From: DASQEH01 sp038237745 | Lineage (GTDB): Bacteria; Actinomycetota; Actinomycetes; Propionibacteriales; Nocardioidaceae | Direction: 5' to 3' | NCBI GenBank assembly: GCA_038237745.1 | Contig: JBBRYJ010000002.1 | Location: forward strand, 186,001 to 250,000 | Length of the DNA: 64,000 nucleotides | Shown here: positions 1-7,784 of the stretch, one piece after another | Numbering within the stretch: the stretch's first letter is position 1 | Layout of the letters: every line of letters begins with the position of its first letter | Program-made: the position numbers and the translations under genes | The notes under the pieces: generated by a model | The model's input: only the letters and a program-made list of their open reading frames with translations | Database searches by the model: none | Told to the model about the DNA's origin: nothing

Positions 1-531
1 CCGCACATGGCGAACTGGGACCATGCCGGAGCATGGGCCTGCCTTACGGGCATGCCCGTGTCGACCGTGGCCGAACGGCTTCGACCAGAGTCACTGTTCG
101 ACCGCTTCGTGAGCTACCGCGAGCAGCTCGGTATGGAAGTTATCGCGCTCAGCGGCTCGGGCACCACCATGGTGACGTTGAAGGCATCGCTCGACGCGGG
201 TCGGCTCGTGTGCCTGCTCGCCGACCGCGACCTCACCGGAACCGGGGTCGACGTCGAGCTGCTCGGTGAGAGTGCCCGGATGCCCGGCGGGCCGGCAGCA
301 CTGGCCCGGATGACCGGAGCACCCCTGGTGGCCCTCACGCTGAGCTACCGTGGCCCGCTCATGCAGCTGGACTTCAGCGACCCCTTGGAGCATCGGCGCG
401 GCCGAGCGGGTCTCGTCGAAATGACACAGGACATCGCGACCTGGTTCACAGCCGGGATAAGGCGAACCCCGGTGGACTGGCACATGCTTCAGCCGGTCTT
501 CAGCTCCGACCTCCATCGACTGAGCCGGTGA
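1..531 (+). CDS. patA: phosphatidylinositol mannoside acyltransferase, C-terminal part (5' end outside window)
   Basis: The reading frame is open from base 1, so the start lies upstream of the window; about 176 residues are visible. They begin with the acyltransferase HX4D motif (HMANWD, fragment residues 2-7), which holds the catalytic His and Asp of the LpxL/HtrB-like family. In actinobacteria this enzyme transfers an acyl chain from acyl-CoA to a mannose of phosphatidylinositol mannosides at the inner face of the membrane. The assignment to PIM rather than lipid A synthesis rests on the neighbour: pimA follows with a 4-base overlap (stop TGA inside GTGA), the usual actinobacterial arrangement. 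The N-terminal membrane-binding part is not visible. Confidence 0.88.
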   Translation, partial: PHMANWDHAGAWACLTGMPVSTVAERLRPESLFDRFVSYREQLGMEVIALSGSGTTMVTLKASLDAGRLVCLLADRDLTGTGVDVELLGESARMPGGPAALARMTGAPLVALTLSYRGPLMQLDFSDPLEHRRGRAGLVEMTQDIATWFTAGIRRTPVDWHMLQPVFSSDLHRLSR

Positions 532-1643
532 GGGTCGGGTTGGTCTGCCCCTACTCCCTGGATGTGCCCGGAGGCGTCCAGAACCACGTGCGCGACCTTG
601 CCCGCGTGTTGATCGCACGTGGCCATGACGTCGGTGTGCTTGCGCCCGGCGAGGTCGTCACCACAGAGGGGGGCCACGTCGAGACAGTGGGTCGAGCGGT
701 GCCCATCAGCTTCAACGGTTCGGTGGCACGTGTGGCTTTCGGGCCACGCGTGGCGGCTCGGACGCGCCGGTGGTTACGCAAAGGCGCCTTCGACGTCGTA
801 CACCTCCACGAGCCGGCGACGCCGAGTGTCTCGCTGCTGGCCCTATGGGCCAGCGGGGCGACCGTGGTGGCCACCTTCCACACGGCCAACGCGCGCTCGC
901 GAGCGCTGTCCTTGGCCAATGCGGTGCTGCGCCCGTCGATGGCGAAGATCGCGGCGCGGCTGGCAGTCTCGGAGTCAGCCCGCTCGACGCTCGTGCAGCA
1001 TCTGGGTGGAGAGGCCGTGGTGATCCCCAACGGCATCTTCTCGGAGCGCTTTCGCGGCGCACGTCCCCGACCTGAATGGGCCGGACCGGGACCTACCGTC
1101 GTGTTCCTCGGCCGCTCCGACGAGCCTCGCAAGGGGCTGGCTGTGTTGCTGTCGGCGTTCGCCGTCGTGCTCACCAGCCACCCGACGGCCCGGCTGCTCA
1201 TCGCGGGGCGAGGCAGCGCGGAGCAGGCACGGATGCTGCCCGCCGGCCTGCGGCACCGCGTCGAGCTGCTCGGAGTGCTCAGCGACTCCGAACGCGCAAG
1301 GCTGCTGGCATCGGCGACGGTCTACGTCGCCCCTCAGCTTGGAGGCGAGAGCTTCGGCATCGTCCTCATTGAGGCTATGGCTGCAGGAGCCGCGGTCGCC
1401 GCAAGCGATCTCCCCGCCTTTCGGGCGGTGCTGCAGGGTGGAAGGCTCGGTGAGCTGTTCGCTGTCGGTGACCCGGTTGCGGCGGCGCGCAGCATCACCC
1501 GCCTTCTCGACGACGCACCGCATCGGGACCGAGTGCGTCGTGAAGCCTCAGCCGGTGTCGAACGCTACGAGTGGTCGGTGCTGGCCCCGCGGATCGAGGC
1601 GGTCTACGAGACCGTCGTGCGGGAGGCAGCCAGGTCGGCATGA
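528..1643 (+). CDS. pimA: GDP-mannose-dependent phosphatidylinositol alpha-mannosyltransferase
   Basis: GT4-family glycosyltransferase of 371 residues, the normal length for PimA, which adds the first mannose to phosphatidyl-myo-inositol on the cytoplasmic side of the membrane. The N-terminal Rossmann domain has the glycine-rich acceptor-side loop (PGGVQNH, about residues 14-20) and the C-terminal domain has the donor-binding E-X7-E element in GESFGIVLIEAM (about 273-284). GTG start at 528 overlaps the patA stop, so the two are probably translationally coupled. In many relatives a Nudix gene follows; here the next gene is pdxS after a 106-base gap. Confidence 0.9.
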   Translation: MRVGLVCPYSLDVPGGVQNHVRDLARVLIARGHDVGVLAPGEVVTTEGGHVETVGRAVPISFNGSVARVAFGPRVAARTRRWLRKGAFDVVHLHEPATPSVSLLALWASGATVVATFHTANARSRALSLANAVLRPSMAKIAARLAVSESARSTLVQHLGGEAVVIPNGIFSERFRGARPRPEWAGPGPTVVFLGRSDEPRKGLAVLLSAFAVVLTSHPTARLLIAGRGSAEQARMLPAGLRHRVELLGVLSDSERARLLASATVYVAPQLGGESFGIVLIEAMAAGAAVAASDLPAFRAVLQGGRLGELFAVGDPVAAARSITRLLDDAPHRDRVRREASAGVERYEWSVLAPRIEAVYETVVREAARSA

Positions 1644-1677
1644 GGAGGTGGCCTGCGCCGCGAGCGAGGCTCAAGGG

Positions 1678-1708
1678 TTGGATCCTGGAGCGTCCTACGC
1701 CGTACGAT
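1678..1708 (+). promoter_or_regulatory. possible promoter for pdxS
   Basis: TTGGAT (1678-1683) and TACGAT (1703-1708) lie 19 bases apart in the 106-base gap before pdxS. The -10 fits the TANNNT rule; the spacer is long and the call is tentative. Nothing else was recognised in this gap. Confidence 0.3.
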
Positions 1709-1749
1709 GAGGGGATCCCCCTGCACAACTTCTGTATGTGAGGCTCATC

Positions 1750-2676
1750 GTGACCGACGTAGCTCCAGAACGACACGCTCGAGACGACGGGAGCCGGGCG
1801 ACCGGAACCGGCCGGGTGAAGCGCGGGATGGCGGAGATGCTCAAGGGCGGCGTGATCATGGACGTCGTCACGGTCGAGCAGGCCAAGGTCGCCGAGGACG
1901 CCGGCGCAGTCGCCGTGATGGCCCTCGAACGGGTGCCCGCTGACATCCGCGCCCAGGGCGGCGTGTCCCGGATGAGCGATCCTGACATGGTGGAGGGCAT
2001 CATCTCCGCGGTGTCAATCCCGGTGATGGCCAAGGCCCGGATCGGTCACTTCGTCGAGGCCCAGGTGCTCCAGAGCCTGGGCGTCGACTACGTCGACGAG
2101 TCCGAGGTGCTGACGCCCGCCGACTACGCCAACCACATCGACAAGTGGCAGTTCACCGTTCCCTTCGTGTGCGGTGCGACGAACCTCGGTGAAGCGCTAC
2201 GACGGCTCACCGAGGGTGCCGCGATGATCCGGTCGAAGGGCGAGGCGGGCACAGGGGACGTGTCCAACGCCACCACGCACATGCGTCAGATCCGCGCACA
2301 GCTGCGCCGCCTCCAGTCGATGAGCGAGGACGAGCTGTATGTCGCGGCGAAGGAGCTCCAGGCGCCCTACGAGCTGGTTCGTGAAGTGGCCGAGGCCGGC
2401 AAGCTACCCGTGGTGCTCTTCACCGCCGGCGGCATCGCGACTCCAGCAGACGCGGCGATGATGATGCAGCTGGGCGCCGAGGGCGTGTTCGTGGGGTCGG
2501 GGATCTTCAAGGCGGGCAACCCGGCCCAGCGGGCAGCCGCGATCGTGAAAGCCACCACGTTCTTCGACGACCCCGACGTGATCGCCAAGGTATCCCGTGG
2601 TCTGGGCGAGGCGATGGTGGGCATCAACGTCGACGAGATCCCGCAGCCGCACCGGCTTGCGGAGCGAGGCTGGTAG
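1750..2676 (+). CDS. pdxS: pyridoxal 5'-phosphate synthase subunit PdxS
   Basis: Synthase subunit of the DXP-independent vitamin B6 pathway: it condenses ribose 5-phosphate, glyceraldehyde 3-phosphate and ammonia to PLP in a dodecamer with PdxT. The (beta/alpha)8 protein has the first Schiff-base lysine in MAKARIGHF (Lys95) and the second in SKGEAGTG (Lys163). GTG at 1750 was chosen over GTG 1738 because GTGAGG at 1738-1743 makes a well-spaced ribosome-binding site for it; this gives 308 residues with a short variable N-terminus before the conserved VKRGMAEML. The partner pdxT is not adjacent: one gene lies between. Confidence 0.95.
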   Translation: MTDVAPERHARDDGSRATGTGRVKRGMAEMLKGGVIMDVVTVEQAKVAEDAGAVAVMALERVPADIRAQGGVSRMSDPDMVEGIISAVSIPVMAKARIGHFVEAQVLQSLGVDYVDESEVLTPADYANHIDKWQFTVPFVCGATNLGEALRRLTEGAAMIRSKGEAGTGDVSNATTHMRQIRAQLRRLQSMSEDELYVAAKELQAPYELVREVAEAGKLPVVLFTAGGIATPADAAMMMQLGAEGVFVGSGIFKAGNPAQRAAAIVKATTFFDDPDVIAKVSRGLGEAMVGINVDEIPQPHRLAERGW

Positions 2677-2679
2677 GAG

Positions 2680-3327
2680 GTGGCCATCGGCAGCCCTGAC
2701 AAGGCTGCTCGGCTCGAACAGCTCCGCACCTTCGCCATGGTCCAGGTGCGGTCCGGCTTTCGCCCGCCCGGTGAGGTCCGCGCCGAGGTGTACGACGCCG
2801 TGCTCGACGAGGTCGCTTCTGGTGACGAGGCCCAGCGGCTGACCGACGAGCTCCTGCGGGATGCTCGGGACTCACACCAACGAGCGGCAGAGACGTGGCC
2901 GCACGAGACCCAGTTTGACCGGCTTCAGGCCGCCTTCGCGGAGCTCGACGCAGCCGACGTGGTGGTCCTCCAGGCCTGCGAGGACCACTGGTCGGCGAAC
3001 GAGCAGCTCACCCAGCGCTCCAGAGAGGGCCGTACCCCCTGGGGGATCGCCTACTTCACCCTTCCCGACGTCTGGCACGCCATCGAGCACGACATGCTGG
3101 AGGTCAACCTGTGGCATGGCTCGAGTGCGAACGTCGCCGAGGGGGACGACCTCCTCGACTTCGTGCGGCTCACTCTGAGCGAGCACGGGATCTCGTCAGT
3201 GTTCGACGAGGGCAGGATCGAGGTCGCCGTGGCCTGGCAGCGTCGCCCGTCAGACACCCCTGAGCGGTCGTCGGCTGCCGCCCCTGCCCCTGCCCCTGCC
3301 CCTGCCCCAACCTCGAGCCAACCCTGA
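2680..3327 (+). CDS. uncharacterised protein, DUF6891-like
   Basis: About 215 residues, no signal peptide or membrane segment. An N-terminal helix-rich part (residues 10-75), a middle FDRLQAAFAELDAADVVVL segment and a C-terminal alpha/beta part (residues 120-190) ending in AVAWQRRP follow the layout I remember for DUF6891 proteins of actinobacteria, but the cysteines often seen in that family are missing, so the family call is moderate. The last 20 residues are a Pro-Ala run made by a CCCCTG hexanucleotide repeated four times (3281-3304). The start is uncertain: GTG 2680 touches its own GGAGG, and ATG 2737 is an alternative. Only 3 bases separate it from pdxS, so it is probably cotranscribed. 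Function unknown. Confidence 0.55.
   Translation: MAIGSPDKAARLEQLRTFAMVQVRSGFRPPGEVRAEVYDAVLDEVASGDEAQRLTDELLRDARDSHQRAAETWPHETQFDRLQAAFAELDAADVVVLQACEDHWSANEQLTQRSREGRTPWGIAYFTLPDVWHAIEHDMLEVNLWHGSSANVAEGDDLLDFVRLTLSEHGISSVFDEGRIEVAVAWQRRPSDTPERSSAAAPAPAPAPAPTSSQP
3281..3308 (+). repeat. CCCCTG hexanucleotide repeat coding a Pro-Ala tail
   Basis: Four perfect copies of CCCCTG (3281-3304) followed by CCCC. Because the unit is a multiple of three, changes in copy number alter the length of the C-terminal Pro-Ala tail without a frameshift. Confidence 0.85.
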
Positions 3328-3332
3328 CCCCC

Positions 3333-3377
3333 GGCGAGAGGGCGCAAATGCCCCGCCGAGAGGGCGCAATTGCCCCC
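3333..3377 (+). repeat. tandem pair of ~22-base hairpin repeats (family also in carA)
   Basis: Two units, 3333-3354 and 3355-3377, share the core CGAGAGGGCGCAA followed by TGCCCC. Each can fold into a small hairpin, GGGC pairing with GCCC around a six-base loop. A second pair of the same family lies at 43128-43172; the units 3355-3377 and 43128-43150 agree at 20 of 23 positions. The pair sits directly after the stop of the DUF6891-like gene and could act as a terminator, but there is no T run. Confidence 0.7.
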
Positions 3378-3395
3378 GGCGCCTTGACCGCCTCC

Positions 3396-3401
3396 TAGCA
3401 T
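3396..3401 (+). promoter_or_regulatory. -10-like hexamer TAGCAT, leaderless pdxT promoter candidate
   Basis: TAGCAT ends 6 bases before the GTG of pdxT and no Shine-Dalgarno is present. This is the spacing expected when transcription starts at the first base of the start codon, common in actinobacteria. No clear -35. Confidence 0.4.
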
Positions 3402-3407
3402 GGACGG

Positions 3408-4013
3408 GTGACGACAGCGAACCCCACCATCGGCGTGTTCGCCCTCCAGGGCGACGTCCGAGAGCACCTGGAGATGCTCGAGGCATCGGGTGTCGAGGGG
3501 CGGTCGGTACGCCGAGCGGCCGAACTGGCCGGCGTCGATGCCATGGTGATCCCCGGCGGGGAGTCGACCACCATGTACAAGCTCGCCCACGCCTTCGAGC
3601 TGTTCGAGCCACTGCAAGCCAGGATCGCATCAGGCATGCCTGTTCTCGGCACCTGCGCGGGCATGATCATGCTTGCCGACACGCTCGAGGGAGGGATCGT
3701 CGGCCAGGAGACGCTGGGTGGCCTCGACGTCGTCGTGCGACGCAACGCCTTCGGCCGCCAGGTCGACTCGTTCGAGACCGACGTCGACTTCGTGCCGTTC
3801 GACCGGCCCTTCCACGCACTGTTCATCCGCGCGCCCTGGGTCGAGAAGGTAGGAAGTGCGGTGGAGGTACTCGCCACGATCGCGGGAGGACCCGCCGTGG
3901 GTAGAATCGTGGCCGTCCGCCAAGGTCACGTCATGGCCACGTCGTTCCACCCCGAGATCACGCACGACTGGCGGGTGCACCGATACTTCGTCGACCTCGT
4001 CCGAGCCAGCTGA
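3408..4013 (+). CDS. pdxT: pyridoxal 5'-phosphate synthase glutaminase subunit PdxT
   Basis: Class I (triad) glutamine amidotransferase of 201 residues that releases ammonia from glutamine for PdxS. The nucleophile is in GTCAGMI (Cys83) and the His/Glu of the triad in SFHPE (His181, Glu183); the oxyanion loop PGGEST is at about 48-53. GTG start at 3408 lacks a ribosome-binding site and follows a -10-like hexamer at 6 bases, so it may be translated from a leaderless mRNA. yebC follows after 14 bases. Confidence 0.95.
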   Translation: MTTANPTIGVFALQGDVREHLEMLEASGVEGRSVRRAAELAGVDAMVIPGGESTTMYKLAHAFELFEPLQARIASGMPVLGTCAGMIMLADTLEGGIVGQETLGGLDVVVRRNAFGRQVDSFETDVDFVPFDRPFHALFIRAPWVEKVGSAVEVLATIAGGPAVGRIVAVRQGHVMATSFHPEITHDWRVHRYFVDLVRAS

Positions 4014-4027
4014 GGAGCCGATCGCGC

Positions 4028-4789
4028 ATGTCCGGCCACTCCAAGTGGGCGACCACCAAGCACAAGAAGGCGGTCGTCGACGCGCGGCGGGGCAAGCTCT
4101 TCGCGAAGCTCATCAAGAACATCGAGGTAGCCGCTCGTACCGGTGGTGGCGACCTGGCAGGGAATCCCACGCTGTACGACGCCGTCCAGAAGGCCAAGAA
4201 GTCCTCGGTCCCGAACGACAACATCGACCGCGCCGTCAAACGCGGGTCGGGTCTCGAGGGTGGGGGAGCCGACTACCAGACGATCATGTACGAGGGCTAC
4301 GCGCCGGGCGGCGTGGCGCTTCTCATCGAGTGTCTCACCGACAACCGCAACCGGGCCGCCGGCGAGGTACGCACCGCCATGACGAGGAACGGCGGTTCGA
4401 TGGCCGACGCCGGCTCGGTCAGCTACATGTTCACCCGCAAGGGCGTCGTGATCGTCCCCAAGACCCAGGACGACAACCAGGTGGGCGAGGACGACGTGCT
4501 CGGCGCGGTGCTCGACGCGGGTGCCGAGGAGGTCAACGACCTGGGGGAGGCGTACGAGGTCATCTCCGAGCCGACCGACCTGGTCGCCGTGCGTACCGCC
4601 CTACAGGACGGCGGGCTCGACTACGAGTCCGCGGAGGCGTCGTTCGTCCCCAGTATGACGGTGGGTGTCGACAGCTCCGGTGCCACCAGGATCTTCCGTC
4701 TGATCGAGGCACTGGAGGACTCCGACGACGTGCAGAACGTCTTCGGCAACTTCGACGTGCCCGACGACGTGCTGGCCGAGCTCGACTGA
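4028..4789 (+). CDS. YebC/PmpR family DNA-binding regulatory protein
   Basis: 253 residues, full length for the family, with the signature N-terminus MSGHSKWATTKHKKA and the three-domain layout of YebC proteins. Members bind DNA as transcription regulators; recent work also links some YebC proteins to relief of ribosome stalling at proline stretches. Its place directly before ruvCAB is conserved across many bacteria, although a 187-base gap with its own LexA box separates them here. SD GAGGAG-like sequence just after the pdxT stop supports the ATG. Confidence 0.92.
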   Translation: MSGHSKWATTKHKKAVVDARRGKLFAKLIKNIEVAARTGGGDLAGNPTLYDAVQKAKKSSVPNDNIDRAVKRGSGLEGGGADYQTIMYEGYAPGGVALLIECLTDNRNRAAGEVRTAMTRNGGSMADAGSVSYMFTRKGVVIVPKTQDDNQVGEDDVLGAVLDAGAEEVNDLGEAYEVISEPTDLVAVRTALQDGGLDYESAEASFVPSMTVGVDSSGATRIFRLIEALEDSDDVQNVFGNFDVPDDVLAELD

Positions 4790-4900
4790 CCACGCGGCGT
4801 CTCGACGACTCGCACCCGACCCGACGCCCGACGTCATCGACAGTCGGCCGCGGCAGTACGGCGTCCGGCGCGTCGCCGCGCCATCACGGCGGACGGCGGT

Positions 4901-4906
4901 TAGGTT
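4901..4906 (+). promoter_or_regulatory. -10 hexamer of the ruvCAB promoter (candidate)
   Basis: TAGGTT (4901-4906) lies just upstream of the LexA box at 4914, so the predicted transcription start falls inside the operator. No good -35 was found. Confidence 0.4.
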
Positions 4907-4913
4907 GGTCCGG

Positions 4914-4929
4914 TCGAACACACGTTCGT
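4914..4929. promoter_or_regulatory. LexA-binding site (SOS box) of ruvCAB
   Basis: TCGAACACACGTTCGT fits the actinobacterial/Gram-positive LexA consensus TCGAAC-N4-GTTCGA with one mismatch at the last base. It lies 47 bases before the ruvC start and overlaps the predicted transcription start, the expected position for repression by LexA and induction by DNA damage. A LexA box in front of ruvC is known from mycobacteria. Confidence 0.85.
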
Positions 4930-4976
4930 GCAGCCCGATGTGGCCGGGCTGACTGGGTCCCGACCGAGGAGACGTC

Positions 4977-5507
4977 ATGCGGGTGCTCGGTGTCGACCCT
5001 GGTCTGACTCGATGTGGTCTAGGAGTCGTCGAGGGGTCCGTCGGCTTGCCGCTCACAGCGCTGGCGGTCGACGTCGTCCGGACGTCTTCCGGTGCTGACC
5101 TCGGTGACCGCCTCGTCTGTATCAGCGCCGCGCTCGATAGCTGGATGGAGCGCTACGCACCCGACGCCGTCGCCGTCGAACGGGTCTTCGCCCAGCACAA
5201 CCTGCGCACCGTCATGGGTACGGCCCAGGTCTCCGGGATCGCCATCGTTGCGGCAGCCCGCCGTGGCATCCCGGTCGCTCTGCACACCCCCAGCGAGGTC
5301 AAGGCAGCCGTGACCGGGAGCGGACGTGCCGACAAGGCGCAGGTTACGGCCATGGTGGTCCGGCTGCTCAAGCTGACCGAGCGTCCCGCCGACGCCGACG
5401 CCGCCGACGCCCTGGCCCTGGCGATGTGCCAGATCTGGCGCGGTGGGGCAGCCGCCAGGCTCGACGCGGCCGTAGCCCACGCGCAGAACGCCGAGGCTTC
5501 GGCGTGA
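4977..5507 (+). CDS. ruvC: crossover junction endodeoxyribonuclease RuvC
   Basis: Holliday-junction resolvase of 176 residues. It begins MRVLGVDPGLT with the first catalytic aspartate (Asp7); the second acidic residue lies in VERVF (about Glu68) and the C-terminal acidic pair in DADAADALALA (about 141-151). GAGGAG at 4966-4971 is the ribosome-binding site. First gene of ruvC-ruvA-ruvB, each overlapping the next by four bases, under the LexA box at 4914-4929. Confidence 0.96.
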   Translation: MRVLGVDPGLTRCGLGVVEGSVGLPLTALAVDVVRTSSGADLGDRLVCISAALDSWMERYAPDAVAVERVFAQHNLRTVMGTAQVSGIAIVAAARRGIPVALHTPSEVKAAVTGSGRADKAQVTAMVVRLLKLTERPADADAADALALAMCQIWRGGAAARLDAAVAHAQNAEASA

Positions 5508-6127
5508 TCGCGTTCGTCAGGGGGCTGGTGACCTCGGTCTTCGTCGACTCGGCGGTCGTGGATGTCGGGGGTGTGGGCGTCCTCGTCATGTGTACGCCGT
5601 CCACCCTGGCGGGTCTGAGGCTAGGCGAACAGGCCACCCTCACCACCTCGATGGTGGTGCGCGAGGACTCGATGACCCTCTTCGGCTTCGCCGACTACGA
5701 CGAGCGAGGTCTCTTCGAGCTGCTCCAGACGGCGAGCGGTGTCGGCCCGAGGCTCGCCCAGGCCATGCTCGCCGTGCACGGCCCCGATGAGCTGCGGAGG
5801 GCCGTGGTGACTGAGGACCTGACGGCGCTGTGCAAGGTGCCGGGGATCGGCCGGAAGGGAGCTCAACGGGTGGTCCTCGAGCTCAAGGACCGGATAGGGC
5901 CACCTCGGACCGCGGACAGGACTGGAAGGCAGCAGTCGCCTGACGGCGCCGAGGGCTGGCGTGACCAGGTGCGGGCCGGTCTGCTCGGGCTGGGCTGGTC
6001 CGTGAGCGAGGCCGAGTCGGCGCTCGACGGCGTCGCCGCGATGGCTTCACAGTCGATGTCCGACGGTTCGCCGCCGCCGGTCGCCGAGCTGCTGCGCGCC
6101 GCGCTCCGCTCACTGTCGAGGGCGTGA
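5504..6127 (+). CDS. ruvA: Holliday junction branch migration protein RuvA
   Basis: 207 residues. The N-terminal OB fold starts MIAFVRGLV; two helix-hairpin-helix motifs follow (TASGVGPRLA about 78-87 and VPGIGRKGAQR about 115-125), which bind the junction; the C-terminal domain that contacts RuvB is at about 155-205. GTG 5504 overlaps the ruvC stop and gives the canonical N-terminus; longer upstream starts would read into ruvC. Confidence 0.95.
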   Translation: MIAFVRGLVTSVFVDSAVVDVGGVGVLVMCTPSTLAGLRLGEQATLTTSMVVREDSMTLFGFADYDERGLFELLQTASGVGPRLAQAMLAVHGPDELRRAVVTEDLTALCKVPGIGRKGAQRVVLELKDRIGPPRTADRTGRQQSPDGAEGWRDQVRAGLLGLGWSVSEAESALDGVAAMASQSMSDGSPPPVAELLRAALRSLSRA

Positions 6128-7215
6128 GCCGCGTGACGGCCGACGACGGCGCCGTGCGGTCCATGGTCGAGACGGAGGCCGACGCCGACGAGCGGGTCGT
6201 CGAGGCGGCGCTGCGCCCCCGAACACTCGACGAGGTCATCGGACAGGAGCGGGTTCGCGAGCAGCTCGGCCTTGTGCTGGAGGCCGCCAGAGGTAGGGGC
6301 AGGGCGCCGGACCATGTGCTGCTGTCCGGCCCGCCGGGACTGGGCAAGACCACCATGGCGATGATCATCGCGGCGGAGATGGGCACGCCGCTGCGGGTGA
6401 CCAGCGGCCCCGCGATCCAGCACCCAGGCGACCTAGCCGCCATCTTGTCCGGGCTCAACGAGGGCGACGTGTTGTTCCTCGACGAGATCCACCGGATGTC
6501 CCGCCCGGCTGAGGAGATGCTGTACCTCGCCATGGAGGACTTCCGGGTCGACGTGGTCGTCGGCAAGGGGCCTGGGGCGACGGCGATCGGCTTGGAGATC
6601 CCACCTTTCACCCTTGTCGGTGCCACCACCCGGGCGGGTCTTCTTCCCGGGCCGCTGCGCGACCGCTTCGGTTTCACCGGGCACCTCGACTTCTACGAGA
6701 GAGCTGACCTGCAGCGCATCGTCACCAGATCGGCCCGGCTCCTCGACGTGCGTATCGAAGAGGCTGGCGCGCACGAGATCGCATCGCGTTCGCGGGGCAC
6801 TCCACGTGTCGCCAACCGGCTCCTGCGGCGGGTGCGTGACTTCGCCCAGGTGCGGTCCGACGGGACAGTCACCGAGCCACTCGCCCATGACGCCCTGGCC
6901 CTCTTCGAGGTCGACGCCATCGGCCTCGACCGGCTCGACCGGGCAGTTCTCGATGCCCTGTGCCGCCGTTTCGGAGGTGGACCGGTCGGGCTAGGCACGC
7001 TCGCAGTTGCGGTGGCAGAGGAGCGCGAGACGGTGGAGGAGGTGGCGGAGCCCTTCCTCGTCCGGGCGGGCTATCTCGCTCGTACACCCCGCGGCCGCAT
7101 CGCAACCCCGTCCGCATGGCTCCATCTGGGGCTACCCGCCCCGCCGACTGCGCCGTTCCTGGACCAGGCGCCGTTGTTCGGTGGTGGGGACAGCGCCGAG
7201 CTCGGCCAGTCATGA
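6124..7215 (+). CDS. ruvB: Holliday junction branch migration DNA helicase RuvB
   Basis: AAA+ motor of the RuvABC complex, 363 residues. Walker A GPPGLGKTT at about 69-77, Walker B LFLDEIH at about 117-123, sensor region GATTRAGLLPGPLRDRFG near 173-190, and a C-terminal winged-helix domain. GTG 6124 overlaps the ruvA stop; GTG 6133 is an alternative start three codons later. Last gene of the SOS-controlled ruv operon. Confidence 0.96.
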   Translation: MSRVTADDGAVRSMVETEADADERVVEAALRPRTLDEVIGQERVREQLGLVLEAARGRGRAPDHVLLSGPPGLGKTTMAMIIAAEMGTPLRVTSGPAIQHPGDLAAILSGLNEGDVLFLDEIHRMSRPAEEMLYLAMEDFRVDVVVGKGPGATAIGLEIPPFTLVGATTRAGLLPGPLRDRFGFTGHLDFYERADLQRIVTRSARLLDVRIEEAGAHEIASRSRGTPRVANRLLRRVRDFAQVRSDGTVTEPLAHDALALFEVDAIGLDRLDRAVLDALCRRFGGGPVGLGTLAVAVAEERETVEEVAEPFLVRAGYLARTPRGRIATPSAWLHLGLPAPPTAPFLDQAPLFGGGDSAELGQS

Positions 7216-7269
7216 CGTCCGTCTCGTGCGCGGAGCCGTTGCTGAATCGGAATTCGTAGTGGTGGGGGT

Positions 7270-7275
7270 TAGACT
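7270..7275 (+). promoter_or_regulatory. -10 hexamer TAGACT before yajC (candidate)
   Basis: TAGACT lies in the 151-base gap between ruvB and yajC, 91 bases before the yajC start. No convincing -35. Nothing else was recognised in the gap. Confidence 0.3.
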
Positions 7276-7366
7276 CCGCAGTTGACCGTCCCCGCAGGCG
7301 GTGTCTTTGCCATGTCGCTCAGTCGGGTGCCACTGAGCGCGATCGAAGTCGAATCGAGGAGCCCGC

Positions 7367-7783
7367 GTGACTGTCGCGCAGTTGCTGCCGATCCTGCTCC
7401 TGGTCGTCTTCGCGTACCTGCTCCTCATCCGGCCCGCCCGCAAGCGCGCCGCGGAGGCGACGGCTCTTCAAGCCGCGCTCTCGACCGGCGACGAGGTCAT
7501 GCTCACCAGCGGGATCTTCGGACGGGTTGAGTCGCTTGTGGACGACGCAACGGTCGCCGTCGAGATCTCGCCCGGCGTGGTGCTGAGAGTCCATCGCGGC
7601 GCGATCGGCAAGATCGTAGACGACTCGCCGCCGACGTACGGCGACGACGATACCGAGGTAGCGACAGGGACCTCGTCGACCGAGACGACCGGCTCCTCCA
7701 TGCAGGGCCAGCAGGCTGCCGGCATCCCCGGATCCGACGCCGAGCTCAGCCCTGATGACGACTCGCGGCGCGAGGCGAACTGA
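7367..7783 (+). CDS. yajC: preprotein translocase accessory subunit YajC
   Basis: 138 residues: one N-terminal membrane helix (about residues 5-22), the conserved RPARKR motif just after it, the soluble domain with GDEVMLTSGIFG at about 43-54, and an acidic Ser/Thr-rich tail typical of actinobacterial members. YajC associates with SecDF and the SecYEG channel. GTG 7367 is preceded by GAGGAG. secD follows after one base. Confidence 0.92.
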   Translation: MTVAQLLPILLLVVFAYLLLIRPARKRAAEATALQAALSTGDEVMLTSGIFGRVESLVDDATVAVEISPGVVLRVHRGAIGKIVDDSPPTYGDDDTEVATGTSSTETTGSSMQGQQAAGIPGSDAELSPDDDSRREAN

Positions 7784-7784
7784 C

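Noticed and set aside
3856..5007. 383-codon plus-strand frame across pdxT, yebC and the ruvC promoter
   Set aside because: Overlaps three real genes out of frame and is Arg-rich without any motif.
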